From positions 102,740-166,739 of the forward strand of contig JBCFAY010000005.1 in assembly GCA_038562375.1 (NCBI GenBank): 64,000 bases of DNA. Reading direction: 5' to 3'. The stretch comes from JBCFAY01 sp038562375. Lineage in GTDB: Bacteria > Bacillota > Clostridia > Christensenellales > CAG-138. Position 1 is the first letter of the stretch. The number at the start of each line of letters is the position of its first letter. A program made the position numbers and the translations under genes. The notes under the pieces were generated by a model. That model was given only the letters and a program-made list of their open reading frames with translations, had not been told where the DNA came from and searched no databases. Positions 41,022-49,785 of this stretch are shown piece by piece.

Positions 41022-41822
41022 ATGGCTAAGTATCGTATTTTGGTTGCGGATGATCATCCGGCGTTTCAAATGCAGCTGAGGGATCACCTGTCGTCACAGA
41101 GCGAAGTTGGGATTGTTGATGTTGCGGCGGACGGCAAGCAAGCGTTGGACATGCTCCGCGCATCGCGCTATGACGTGCTCGTCGTAGACCTGATCATGCC
41201 GAAGATCGATGGCTTTGGGATACTCGAGCAGATACATGCGGGCTTCATCGAACAGCCGCCGCGCGTGATGGTCGTCTCTGCGATGTGCAACGAGGAAATG
41301 GTCCGCCACGCCTGTGCGCTGGGGGCGCGCTATTTCATGGCAAAGCCTGTGGATCCGGAATCCGTCTATCGCCGCATCTCGGATCTTCTGGAGAATTCGT
41401 ACTCGCCTTCCAAGAGCGTCCCGAGCGTATATCCGCCGCATCAGGCGCGCAGCCTCGATGAGAAGATCACCTCCGTGTTCCTCGTGATCGGCATCCCGGC
41501 CCATATCAAGGGGTATCACTATCTGCGCGAGGCGATCCGGATGGTCTACTACAAAACCGACCTGATCAACCGCATCACCAAGGAGCTTTATCCCGGCATC
41601 GCGAAGCGGTTTTCCACCTCGCCCTCCAAGGTCGAGCGCGCGATACGGCATTCGATCGAGGTTGCCTGGACGCGCGGGAAAATCGAGAACATCAACCAGC
41701 TCTTCGGGTACAACATCTACTCGAAGAACGATAAGCCCACCAACGGCGAATTCATAGCGCTTGTGGCGGACAAGCTTATCATGGAAAACGCGCGGGAACA
41801 TCCGGCTGAAAATGTTATTTGA
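41022..41822 (+). CDS. spo0A: Sporulation master regulator Spo0A
   Basis: This 266-residue response regulator has a receiver domain with the acidic pocket D10/D11, phosphorylation site D56 (VVDLIMPKIDG) and K108, exactly as in B. subtilis Spo0A. The C-terminal DNA-binding domain shows IGIPAHIKGYHYLREAI, PSKVERAIRHSIEVAWTRGK and NEFIALVADKL-type sequence (GEFIALVADKL), diagnostic for Spo0A. AAGGAGG lies 7 bases upstream. Its presence indicates spore-forming ancestry. SpoIVB is not adjacent, unlike in many Clostridia, where spoIVB precedes spo0A. Confidence 0.97.
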   Translation: MAKYRILVADDHPAFQMQLRDHLSSQSEVGIVDVAADGKQALDMLRASRYDVLVVDLIMPKIDGFGILEQIHAGFIEQPPRVMVVSAMCNEEMVRHACALGARYFMAKPVDPESVYRRISDLLENSYSPSKSVPSVYPPHQARSLDEKITSVFLVIGIPAHIKGYHYLREAIRMVYYKTDLINRITKELYPGIAKRFSTSPSKVERAIRHSIEVAWTRGKIENINQLFGYNIYSKNDKPTNGEFIALVADKLIMENAREHPAENVI

Positions 41823-41949
41823 TGTATTGCACTCGCATGGGCGGGAGCGCGGCGGGTGGTGCCGCGTCTTCCGGCCCGAAATGCCGTAGAAATTGCAGCG
41901 TCGTGAACCGGAGCGGCTTAAGCCGGCTCAGTTGAACTTTACTCATAAT

Positions 41950-42013
41950 TTATTCACACTTAACATGCCCGCTTATGGGGCTTCGTGGATAACCCTGTGG
42001 ATAATGTGGATAA
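41950..42013. promoter_or_regulatory. Cluster of four DnaA-box-like sites
   Basis: TTATTCACA (41950-41958) faces three direct copies CGTGGATAA (41984-41992), TGTGGATAA (41996-42004) and TGTGGATAA (42005-42013); the last two are exact matches to the DnaA box. Such dense clusters occur at oriC or at DnaA-binding regulatory clusters. It lies in the 387-bp gap between spo0A and the DUF3794 gene; I see no gene in that gap. Confidence 0.6.
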
Positions 42014-42209
42014 CTTCAAGGGGTTGCCGCGAAGGCTGTGCATTAAAATCCTGCAAAATAAAAAAATCAGATCAAACTTCCAAATAAAAGAACTGCTTGG
42101 GCCAAATGTGGACGACATAACCACAACCGCTGTGTCATATGCTTTGATATGCAGAGCACCGCGGCGTATTTGCCGCGCGAAATTACAGCGACAGGGGAGG
42201 ACGTTCACG

Positions 42210-43712
42210 ATGGAATTGTTGACCAATGAGCTTACCATTGACCGCATCGCCGGCACGGCCGCGGCACAGGCGGTTGTTGAGGGCGAGCTGCCCCTGCCGC
42301 TCGAACATTCCGAAGCGGAAAAGGTGCTCGATGCGGTTGGGAGCATTACGCTTTTGAGCGTAGAGGTGCTCGCCGGCATGATCATGCTCGACGGCACGCT
42401 TGCAGTCGACGTCATTTGCATTTCGCCCGAGGGCGAGCCGTTTTCATTCCGCTCCAAGAGCAATTTTAGGCATACCGTGAACGTCGAGGGCGCGGCGGTG
42501 GGGATGAACGCCCGCGTGCAGCCTGTGCTGCAGACGCTGACCGTCGCGCCGAAATCGCAGAACAGCCTGAAGCTCGACGCTTTGGTAGACCTCTACTGCC
42601 GCGTGAGCGACAGGAGCCCCATGCGCGTGATGACGGGCATCCTGGGCGTGAACGACCTTGAAACGCTCTCCAATCCCGTCGCGATCTCCGCGAACGAGAA
42701 CCTCGGCGACGTCTCCGCCCGCGTGCGCGAGGAGATCGCCGCGCCAAACATCGTCAACGTGCTCTCGAGCACGGCGGAGGTCGAGCTCAACCCCGTGGAG
42801 ATGGAGGACAACAAAGCGCTCGTCGAGGGCGTGGTCAACGTCAACGCGATCTGTGAGAACAACGAGGGCGAGCTCGTCGAGCTGAATCAGGCCATTCCTT
42901 TCGGCGAGCTTGCTCCGCTGAACGCGAACCATGCGGGCAATGAGATCTCCGCCCAGGCGAACGTCGCGCAGCTTCTGGTGCGCCCCTTGGGCGAGGGATT
43001 CGACGCGGTGTCGGTCGAGGCGGTCGTCGACGTCGCGCTCGAGAATGTATCCCAATCCAATCCCGAGGTGCTCGCGGACGCGTATTCGCCCTCGACGCCG
43101 ATACAGTGCAACAAGGAAAGCGTTTCCGCGAGCTGCTACTATCCGCCCCAGAGCAAAAAACTCACGCTGCGCGAGACCGTAGCGGTGCCTTCGGAGCTCC
43201 CGGATATCGCGAGCTGCGTCTACGTGCGCGCGCACCCGGTGATCACGGCTTCGGCAGTCGCGGACGGCAAGCTCGCGCTCGACGGGCTGATCTTCACGCG
43301 CGTGGTCTACAGGAGCGGTCAGGGGAGCCTTGAATGCTTCGTGGAGGATATCCCGTTCCTTTTGGAGATGGAGGTCCCGCGCGGCGCGACGGATGCGGAT
43401 GTTTCGGTCAAATGCCTTTCCGCCGGCGCATCGGGGGCCGGCAGGTCGGTGGAGGTATGCTATACGATACTCGTGTGCGCGACGCCGTTCGCGCTCACGC
43501 AGACGGAGGTCGTCACGGGCGTGTCTCCGGCGGAGGCCGAAGAGGCGCCCAAGGGCATCGTGGTGTATTTCGCCGGAAACGGCGAAACGCTCTGGGATGT
43601 CGCCAAGAGGTTCTGCACGACGAAAAAGGCGCTCCTGAGCACCAACCCCAATCTTGCGGAACCGCTGAAAGAGGGACAAAAGCTCGTATTGTTCCTGCGC
43701 CGCACCTCTTAA
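42210..43712 (+). CDS. DUF3794 and LysM domain protein (spore envelope type)
   Basis: This 500-residue protein carries repeated DUF3794 (SipL/SpoVID-type) segments (MELLTNELTIDRIAGTA..., KKLTLRETVAVPSELPDIAS) and a C-terminal LysM domain (about 447-500: YFAGNGETLWDVAKRFCTTK, NPNLAEPLKEGQKLVLF). In Clostridia such proteins (SipL relatives) help attach the spore coat to the forespore. ATG 42210 has GGGGAGG upstream, so the longer open frame from 41985, which crosses the DnaA boxes, is rejected. Location after spo0A fits a sporulation role. Confidence 0.87.
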   Translation: MELLTNELTIDRIAGTAAAQAVVEGELPLPLEHSEAEKVLDAVGSITLLSVEVLAGMIMLDGTLAVDVICISPEGEPFSFRSKSNFRHTVNVEGAAVGMNARVQPVLQTLTVAPKSQNSLKLDALVDLYCRVSDRSPMRVMTGILGVNDLETLSNPVAISANENLGDVSARVREEIAAPNIVNVLSSTAEVELNPVEMEDNKALVEGVVNVNAICENNEGELVELNQAIPFGELAPLNANHAGNEISAQANVAQLLVRPLGEGFDAVSVEAVVDVALENVSQSNPEVLADAYSPSTPIQCNKESVSASCYYPPQSKKLTLRETVAVPSELPDIASCVYVRAHPVITASAVADGKLALDGLIFTRVVYRSGQGSLECFVEDIPFLLEMEVPRGATDADVSVKCLSAGASGAGRSVEVCYTILVCATPFALTQTEVVTGVSPAEAEEAPKGIVVYFAGNGETLWDVAKRFCTTKKALLSTNPNLAEPLKEGQKLVLFLRRTS

Positions 43713-43791
43713 AAGGACGCAAGCGCGCGCCCGGAAGGTGCGTCCTAAACGAGGTGCTCCGCCGTGCGCCAATGGAATGAAAGAACAGGGA

Positions 43792-43822
43792 ACGGCGCCG
43801 CAGCCAAAGCGGCGCCGTTTTT
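43792..43822 (+). terminator. Terminator of the DUF3794/LysM gene
   Basis: A perfect 10-bp stem ACGGCGCCGC / GCGGCGCCGT with AGCCAAA loop is followed by TTTTT. Confidence 0.85.
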
Positions 43823-43893
43823 GCGCCGCTTGCGCCCGCGCCGATGGGGGGATCCCGGCGACGGATCCTTTTTTTTCCGGCGCGTTCTGCCGC

Positions 43894-43923
43894 TTGTCTT
43901 GCGAAACGGTTGTATGGTAAGAT
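43894..43923 (+). promoter_or_regulatory. Candidate promoter of the first MFS gene
   Basis: TTGTCT (43894-43899) and TAAGAT (43918-43923) at 18 bp precede the leader peptide. Confidence 0.5.
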
Positions 43924-43960
43924 GGAACGGATGCAATATTTCGCAAAAGGAGCTTTTTCT

Positions 43961-43990
43961 ATGCTCGCGATCTTTGGCCGTATCTGGTAA
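43961..43990 (+). CDS. Leader peptide MLAIFGRIW of the first MFS gene
   Basis: ATG 43961 has AAAGGAG with an 8-base spacer and encodes nine residues, MLAIFGRIW, then TAA. It lies 134 bp before the efflux gene and before a 10-bp stem (CGGCTTTCCC 44026-44035 / GGGAAAGCCG 44071-44080) and a smaller GCTCC/GGAGC hairpin near the ribosome binding site. The layout is like ribosome-stalling attenuators of antibiotic resistance genes. The corresponding segment before the second MFS copy has lost the AGGAG, ATG and stop. Function is inferred. Confidence 0.55.
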   Translation: MLAIFGRIW

Positions 43991-44123
43991 GCGATTGCCG
44001 AATTGACCATCGTTCCCCCGCCGCCCGGCTTTCCCGCGCGCGGCGGATTTGAGCATACCCTGCGGCAGCGGGGAAAGCCGACGCTCCTTGGGGAGCGGCG
44101 GCGCAAGAAGAAAGGGCTTTTGC

Positions 44124-45554
44124 ATGAAACAAGACGATAGAGATCTTTATCCTGTTCACGAAACCGCGCAGCCGCCAAAGCCGGACGACGGCGAAGGGCG
44201 GCGGAAGAGTCTTTTTTCCAACAACGGCGAACACGGCGGCGAAAAGCCGCAAAAGAGCGATCCCCCCGGGGACTCGCCCGCGCAGGGCGGGCATCCCGGC
44301 TTCGGGCATTGGAAGCGAAGCTTTTTCACGATAGCGGCCGGACAGACCGTATCGCTGATCGGAAGCTCCGCCGTTCAATTTGCGCTGATCTGGTGGCTCA
44401 CGACCGAAACGCGGTCCGCTTTGATGCTCTCGCTCGCGGGGCTGCTGGCGTTTTTGCCGCAGATGCTCCTCGGGCCTTTCGCGGGCGTATGGATCGACCG
44501 GATGAAGCGCAAGCGCGTCATTATCGCGGCGGACCTGTTCATGGGCGCGGTGGCGGGCGTGCTCGCGCTGCTGTTTTTGCTCGGCAAGCCGCCCTATTGG
44601 GTGGTCTGCGCCGCCATCGGCGTGCGCTCCGTGGGCACCGTGTTCCACACGCCTGCGATGCAGGCGGCGGTCCCGATGCTGGTGCCGCCGGAGCAGCTCG
44701 TGCGCGCCAACGGCTTCAGCCAGTTTTTGCAGTCCGGCGCGTTCATGCTCGGACCGGTGCTCGGCGCGGCGATGTACGCGTCGCTCGCGTTCCCGATCAT
44801 ACTGCTCACCGACCTCTTGGGCGCGATCGTCGCGTGTGCGACCGTCGCCGCCGTGCGGATCCCGGATCCGGAACGCGCGCCGCAGCAGGCGGCCCCGCAT
44901 TTCTTCGGCGAGATGAAGGAGGGCGCGCGGCTGCTTTTAAAGGACCGGCCGATCGTCGTCATCACGCTCGCCGCCACCGCGAGCATGCTCTTTTACCTTC
45001 CGCTCTCGTCGCTGTATCCGCTTTTGACGGCTGCGATGAGCGGCACCGCGTGGCACGCGGGCGTGATCGAATTGGTCTACGCGCTCGGCATGGCGCTCTG
45101 TTCGCTTTTGATCAGCGCCCGTGGGCAGATCAAAAACAAATACCGGATGATCCATATCGCCCTGTTCCTTTTGGGCGTGACCTCGTTTGTCTGCGGCATA
45201 CTGCCCGCGCGCCTGGCGCTATTCTGGGCGTTCGCGCTGATGTGCGCGCTCATGGGCGGGAGCGGGACATTGTTCCATGTCCCATTCACCGCTTACCTGC
45301 AGCAGAGCATCCCGCCCGAAGCGCAGGGCAGGGCATTTTCGCTGATCGGGAGCCTGATGTCGTTCGCGATGCCGCTGGGGCTTCTCGTAGCCGGGCCGGT
45401 CGCAGAGGCGCGGGGCGTGATGTTCTGGTTCCTGGTCTCAGGGGTGGCGACGATGGCGATCAGCATCCTCAGCGCGCTGATCGTCGGCGCGATCGGGCGC
45501 GAAAAAGGAACGCAGTCGCCGGAAGAAACTCAGGCGGATCGACATAAGATGTAG
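44124..45554 (+). CDS. MFS transporter, macrolide-efflux-like, copy 1
   Basis: This 476-residue MFS protein has a 55-residue hydrophilic N-terminus and about 12 membrane segments, starting SFFTIAAGQTVSLIGSSAVQ, with the cytoplasmic loop GPFAGVWIDRMKRKRVI typical of MefA-like DHA3 exporters. ATG 44124 is chosen because AAGAAAGGG precedes it and the same arrangement occurs in copy 2. It is a tandem paralogue of the next gene. The leader peptide and hairpins upstream suggest induced expression by a ribosome-targeting compound. The substrate is unknown. Confidence 0.85.
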   Translation: MKQDDRDLYPVHETAQPPKPDDGEGRRKSLFSNNGEHGGEKPQKSDPPGDSPAQGGHPGFGHWKRSFFTIAAGQTVSLIGSSAVQFALIWWLTTETRSALMLSLAGLLAFLPQMLLGPFAGVWIDRMKRKRVIIAADLFMGAVAGVLALLFLLGKPPYWVVCAAIGVRSVGTVFHTPAMQAAVPMLVPPEQLVRANGFSQFLQSGAFMLGPVLGAAMYASLAFPIILLTDLLGAIVACATVAAVRIPDPERAPQQAAPHFFGEMKEGARLLLKDRPIVVITLAATASMLFYLPLSSLYPLLTAAMSGTAWHAGVIELVYALGMALCSLLISARGQIKNKYRMIHIALFLLGVTSFVCGILPARLALFWAFALMCALMGGSGTLFHVPFTAYLQQSIPPEAQGRAFSLIGSLMSFAMPLGLLVAGPVAEARGVMFWFLVSGVATMAISILSALIVGAIGREKGTQSPEETQADRHKM

Positions 45555-45574
45555 ATAGGATGGTGTAAAGTTCA

Positions 45575-45731
45575 GCAAAAGCAGCTTTTTTTCAAAGCGC
45601 AGGATCTCTGGCCGGATCCGGCAAGCGATTGCCGAATTGACCACTGCTAATCCCACTGACCGGGCTTTCGCGCGCCGCGGATCCAACCCAAAAGCGCGGG
45701 AAGCTCGGCCGAATGAAGAAAGGGCTTTTGC
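45575..45731 (+). other. Duplicated but decayed leader of the second MFS gene
   Basis: This segment repeats the first MFS leader: GCAAAAG-AGCTTTTT, CTGGCC, the identical GCGATTGCCGAATTGACCA (45625-45643, copy 1 at 43991-44009) and GAAGAAAGGGCTTTTGCATG at the gene start. The leader ORF is lost: AGGAG has become AGCAG, and the start and stop codons are changed. A weaker GGGCTTTCGCGC/GCGCGGGAAGCT stem remains. Confidence 0.65.
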
Positions 45732-47120
45732 ATGGATCAAAACCGCACGAAATCATATTCTATTCCCGAAACAACGCAAGCGCCGAAGAGCGATCCCCGT
45801 ACCGCGCGGGCGGATGACGGATGCGCCGGATGTGCGGAGCAGATCGATACCCATCCGGGCGACGGTCCGCCCGCGGCAAACGGGGAATCCGTGGCCGGCC
45901 GCTGGAAGACAAGCTTTTTTACCGTCGCGGCGGGGCAGACCTTTTCGCTGATCGGAAGCGCAGCCGTTCAGTTTACGCTGATCTGGTGGCTCACGTGCGA
46001 AACGAATTCCGCGCTCGTGCTTTCGCTGGCGGGACTGCTCGCGTTTGTGCCGCAGATGCTCCTCGGGCCGTTCGCGGGCGTATGGATCGATCGGATGAAG
46101 CGCAAGAACGTCATCATCGCGTCGGATTTGTTTATGGGCGCGGTTGCGGGCGTTCTTGCGCTTTTGTTTCTCCTCGGGGAGCCGTCCTATTGGGTGGTTT
46201 GCGCGGCCATCGGCGTGCGTGCGCTGGGCGGCGTATTCCATACGCCTGCGCTGCAGGCGGCGCTTCCCATGCTGGTGCCGCCGGAGCAGCTCGTGCGCGC
46301 CAACGGCTTGAACCAGTTTTTGCACTCCGGCGCGCTCCTGCTCGGCCCGGTGCTCGGCGCGGCCAAGTACGCGTCGCTGTCGCTTCCGGCATTACTGCTT
46401 ACAGACCTCGCATTTGCGATCATCGCGAGCGCGGCGGTCGCTCTAGCGAAGATCCCCGACCCCGAACGCACGTCGCCCAAAAGGCGCGCACCCTTTTTCT
46501 CGGAGATGAAAGAGGGCGCGCACGTGCTGCTCAAGGACAGGCGGATCGTGGTCGTCACGCTCGCCGGCACCGCGGGCATGATTTTTTTCCTTCCCTTGTC
46601 GTCGCTGTATCCGCTGATTACGGCCGCATTAAACGGAGAAGCGCTTCATGCGGGCGTGATCGAGATGTCCTATGCGCTGGGCATGGCGCTTTTTTCGATA
46701 TCGATGAGCGCCGTCGGGCGCTTCCGCAGCAAGTTTCGCGCGATCCACATCGCCTTGTTCCTGCTGGGGGCGACCTCGTTCGTCTGCGGCATACTCCCGG
46801 CGAGACTGACATACTTCTGGGCGTTCGCGCTGATGTGCGCGCTCATGGGCGGCGGCAGCTCGCTGTTTTATATTCCTTTTAACGCGTACCTGCAAAAGAA
46901 CGTCCCGCCCGAGGCGCAGGGCAGGGCTTTTTCCTTGGTGAACAGCCTGACCGCGCTCGCGATGCCGGTTGGGCTCCTCATCGCGGGACCGGGCGCGCAG
47001 GCGCGGGGCGTGCTGTTTTGGTTCGCCGTTTGCGGAGCGGTGAAGATGGGCATCAGCGTCCTGAGCGCGCTCGCGGTGCGCGCGCTTGGGCGCAAAACCC
47101 CAAACGCAGGGAACGAATAA
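45732..47120 (+). CDS. MFS transporter, macrolide-efflux-like, copy 2
   Basis: This 462-residue MFS exporter is closely similar to copy 1 along its length (SFFTVAAGQTFSLIGSAAVQ, FAGVWIDRMKRKNVIIASDL, MLVPPEQLVRANGLNQFL). The N-terminal hydrophilic tail differs in sequence and length. About 12 membrane segments are predicted. It arose by tandem duplication including the leader. Divergence of the tail and the second half suggests specialisation for a different compound. Confidence 0.85.
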   Translation: MDQNRTKSYSIPETTQAPKSDPRTARADDGCAGCAEQIDTHPGDGPPAANGESVAGRWKTSFFTVAAGQTFSLIGSAAVQFTLIWWLTCETNSALVLSLAGLLAFVPQMLLGPFAGVWIDRMKRKNVIIASDLFMGAVAGVLALLFLLGEPSYWVVCAAIGVRALGGVFHTPALQAALPMLVPPEQLVRANGLNQFLHSGALLLGPVLGAAKYASLSLPALLLTDLAFAIIASAAVALAKIPDPERTSPKRRAPFFSEMKEGAHVLLKDRRIVVVTLAGTAGMIFFLPLSSLYPLITAALNGEALHAGVIEMSYALGMALFSISMSAVGRFRSKFRAIHIALFLLGATSFVCGILPARLTYFWAFALMCALMGGGSSLFYIPFNAYLQKNVPPEAQGRAFSLVNSLTALAMPVGLLIAGPGAQARGVLFWFAVCGAVKMGISVLSALAVRALGRKTPNAGNE

Positions 47121-47156
47121 ACGCATACGCCTTTCGTGTCCTTGTTCCCGCGTATG

Positions 47157-47280
47157 CTATTTTAATTCGATCCGCTTGGCCGAGGGTCCCTTGTGCGCGC
47201 GTTTGGGGAGCGTGAGCTCGATCACGCCGTCACGGTACGTCGCGCTGATATTTTCCGCGCCGATGCCGAACCTTCAAAAT
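47157..47280 (-). pseudogene. Hsp20 (alpha-crystallin) C-terminal remnant
   Basis: On the minus strand the frame reads FGIGAENISATYRDGVIELT then LPKRAHKGPSAKRIELK and stop, the end of a small heat-shock protein (IxA.Y.DGVL.(I/V)TLPK...KxIxI). Immediately upstream an in-frame TGA follows KKKFRNRF, and no Hsp20 core is found further up. The rest of the gene is gone, so this is a degraded fragment. Confidence 0.65.
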
Positions 47281-47453
47281 CTGTTCCGGAATTTTTTCTT
47301 AAAGCCGCGGCGCGTCGGTCCGCGGGCATGGCGGGCGGGCCGCGCATCGCCGTGCGTATGATTTGCGTATAAAATACCACAGCTTTTCAGTGAAAACGCG
47401 CGCGGCGCGTGATACAATTTAGCCAACGCGACGGCCGATGGGGGAAGATCGGG

Positions 47454-48173
47454 ATGGAGACGAAGAAGACCATATATATCGCGGACGATGAGGCGAACAT
47501 CCGCGAGGCGATCAAGACGTTTCTGGAGAGCGACGGGTATGCGGTGACCGCGTTTGAAAACGGGGATCTGCTGCTTGAGCGCTTTAAGGACGTTCCATGC
47601 GACCTGGTGATACTCGACGTGATGATGCCCGGCCTGGGCGGTTTTACGGTCTGCTCGGAGCTAAGAAAGCTCGGCACGGTGCCCATCATCATGCTGACCG
47701 CGCGGGATTCGGACCTTGACTACGCGACGGGGCTGAGCCTCGGCAGCGACGATTATTTCACCAAGCCGTTTTCAGCGATCTCGCTCGTGATGCGCGTCAA
47801 GGCGATCTTCCGGCGCATCGAATTTGAAAAGCAAAACGCCGGGTATGCGCAGGACGGGCGGCCGCTCGTCTTCGGCGACGTGACGATCGACGCCAAAAGC
47901 AAAACGGTATCGGTCAAGGGGCGGGAGGTCACGCTCACGCCCAACGAGTTCGGCCTGTTGAAATACCTTGTGGAGCACGGCGATCAGGCCGTTTCGAGGG
48001 ACGAGCTTCTGGAGAGCATCTGGGGCTTTAAAACGGAGATCGAGACCAGGGCGACGGACGACACGGTCCGCAGGCTCAGAAAAAAACTCGACGGCGGCAA
48101 CGCGGTCATCGAAGCGGTGTGGGGCTTTGGCTTCCGCCTGAGGGTACGGGGCGAACATGAAAAGAAATCCTGA
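47454..48173 (+). CDS. OmpR-family response regulator
   Basis: This 239-residue protein has a receiver domain with D11/D12, phosphorylation D55 (VILDVMMPG), Thr in MLTARDS, K104 (FTKPF), and a C-terminal winged helix (VTLTPNEFGLLKYLVEHGD, RATDDTVRRLRKKL). ATG 47454 is preferred over 47409 because GGGGAAG precedes it and the receiver starts here. It overlaps the histidine kinase gene by 17 bp. The target genes are unknown; the VTC/DUF4956 operon 2 kb downstream is a candidate. Confidence 0.93.
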   Translation: METKKTIYIADDEANIREAIKTFLESDGYAVTAFENGDLLLERFKDVPCDLVILDVMMPGLGGFTVCSELRKLGTVPIIMLTARDSDLDYATGLSLGSDDYFTKPFSAISLVMRVKAIFRRIEFEKQNAGYAQDGRPLVFGDVTIDAKSKTVSVKGREVTLTPNEFGLLKYLVEHGDQAVSRDELLESIWGFKTEIETRATDDTVRRLRKKLDGGNAVIEAVWGFGFRLRVRGEHEKKS

Positions 48174-49593
48174 TCAGGGGCGCAAATGGCACATCAAGCC
48201 GCGCATATTCGCGATGCTGCTGGCGTTGCTCTTCGTGGTGTTCGCCAGCGTCTTTTTCGCGTTCAACGCGTTCATCAGCGGCTATATCCGCTCGAACGTC
48301 CGGGCGCAGCTCGACGATCTGGTCGTCAACTTCGGCAAGTTTGAAGAAAAGCCGCCCGACAGGGGCGGCCAGGGCGGCGGGTATGCGTTTGAGAACGGAT
48401 ATGAGCTTGAGCTGCCCGACCTGAACGACCGGCAGAAGAACAGGATCGGCGCGAACGGCAAGGTGTTCGTCGTGGACGCTTCCTACGATATCAAGGGGTA
48501 CGGCGTGAGCGAGGATACGGACGAACTGAGCCGCATCGCCTCGCTCCTCAAGGAAAAAGGCGTGTCCCTGAGCGGCGCGCGGTATGTTCCCGTCGGCACG
48601 GACCAGGGCGAATACTATGTTTCCACCGCGCCGGCCGAGAAACAGCCGGGCAGCTTCTTCGTCTTTTATGTCGACGTTTCGGGGATCAACAGCCTTGTGG
48701 ATACGGTCAACCTTTCGCTCGCGGTGATCGTGGCGGCCGGGATGCTGATCTGCTTCTTTATCGCCAACGTCATCGCCAACTCCGTCACCACGCCGGTCAA
48801 AAAGCTCTCGAAGTTCGCGGTGGAGATCGGCAAGGGCAACTTCGCGAAGCGCGATTTCCGCTTCCAGGACGTCGAGTTCGACGAGCTGGGCGAGGCCATG
48901 AACCAGTCGGCGGAGAAGCTCGACCTGTACGATAAGGATCAGCGCGCCTTCTTCCAAAACGTATCGCACGAGCTGCGCACGCCGCTGATGTCCATCCGCT
49001 GCTATGCGGAGGGCGTGGAGTGCGGCCTCATGGATCCCAAGCGGTCGGGCGCGACCATCATCTCCGAGACCGACCGCCTGAGCGCCCTGGTGGAGGATCT
49101 TCTCTACATCTCGCGGGTCGACAGCATCACGGATCAAATCGAAAAGCGCGAAAACGACCTTAGGGAGACGCTTTCACTGTGCGCCGAGAGCCTCAAGTCC
49201 GTGATCGACAAGAACGGCCTTAAGATCGTGTACGAGTTCGACGAAGCGCCCGTGCTGTTCCCCTACAACGAAAAGCACATGTTCCGCGCGTTCGTCAACC
49301 TCATCGCCAACGCGATTCGGTACGCCCAAGGGACGATCGTGCTCGCCTGCCGCCGGGCCGACGGGCGGATCGAGGCGTCCGTCGCCGACGACGGGCCGGG
49401 CATCTTACAGGAGGACCTTGTGCACATCTTCGAGCGGTTCTACAAGGGAAGGGACGGCAAGCACGGCATAGGGCTCTCGATCGTCAAGTCGGTCGTCGAG
49501 CTGCACGGCGGCGAGATCAAAGTCGACTGCGGGGAAGGAACGCGCTTTACCATCGTATTCCCGGGGACCAGCGCGGAGCGCAAAACCGTTTGA
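48157..49593 (+). CDS. Sensor histidine kinase
   Basis: This 478-residue kinase has TM1 (about 17-40), an extracellular domain of about 150 residues, TM2 (about 191-213), HAMP (VTTPVKKLSKFAVEIGKGNF), H-box VSHELRTPLMSIR with His271, N-box NLIANAIRYA, and G boxes DDGPGI and HGIGLSI. It pairs with the response regulator whose gene overlaps. The extracellular domain (EEKPPDRGGQGGGYAFE) is not of a family I recognise. Confidence 0.93.
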   Translation: MKRNPDQGRKWHIKPRIFAMLLALLFVVFASVFFAFNAFISGYIRSNVRAQLDDLVVNFGKFEEKPPDRGGQGGGYAFENGYELELPDLNDRQKNRIGANGKVFVVDASYDIKGYGVSEDTDELSRIASLLKEKGVSLSGARYVPVGTDQGEYYVSTAPAEKQPGSFFVFYVDVSGINSLVDTVNLSLAVIVAAGMLICFFIANVIANSVTTPVKKLSKFAVEIGKGNFAKRDFRFQDVEFDELGEAMNQSAEKLDLYDKDQRAFFQNVSHELRTPLMSIRCYAEGVECGLMDPKRSGATIISETDRLSALVEDLLYISRVDSITDQIEKRENDLRETLSLCAESLKSVIDKNGLKIVYEFDEAPVLFPYNEKHMFRAFVNLIANAIRYAQGTIVLACRRADGRIEASVADDGPGILQEDLVHIFERFYKGRDGKHGIGLSIVKSVVELHGGEIKVDCGEGTRFTIVFPGTSAERKTV

Positions 49594-49631
49594 AAGCCCA
49601 AACACGTTGAAAGACATTGAATAATAGATAG

Positions 49632-49665
49632 AAGGAACTCCCGCGCCGCGGCGCGGGAGTTCCTT
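49632..49665 (+). terminator. Strong palindromic terminator after the kinase gene
   Basis: A 34-base perfect palindrome with arms beginning AAGGAACTCCCGCGCC ends in TTCCTTGTTTG. It can act on both strands and separates the kinase from the convergent CGGC gene. Confidence 0.75.
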
Positions 49666-49785
49666 GTTTGCGATCGGGATCGCGGCAAGCGCCGTTTGAA
49701 GGCAAGGCGCAACGGAGGCAAAAGAGCCGGGCGCAAGCCTGCGCGTGGGCGCTGAGCGAAAGGCTCCGGGCGCTTTCTTCGTAGA

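Noticed and set aside
41985..42209. N-terminal extension of the DUF3794/LysM protein
   Set aside because: The extension is translated from DnaA boxes and AT-rich control sequence; the ATG at 42210 has a strong RBS and the family start.
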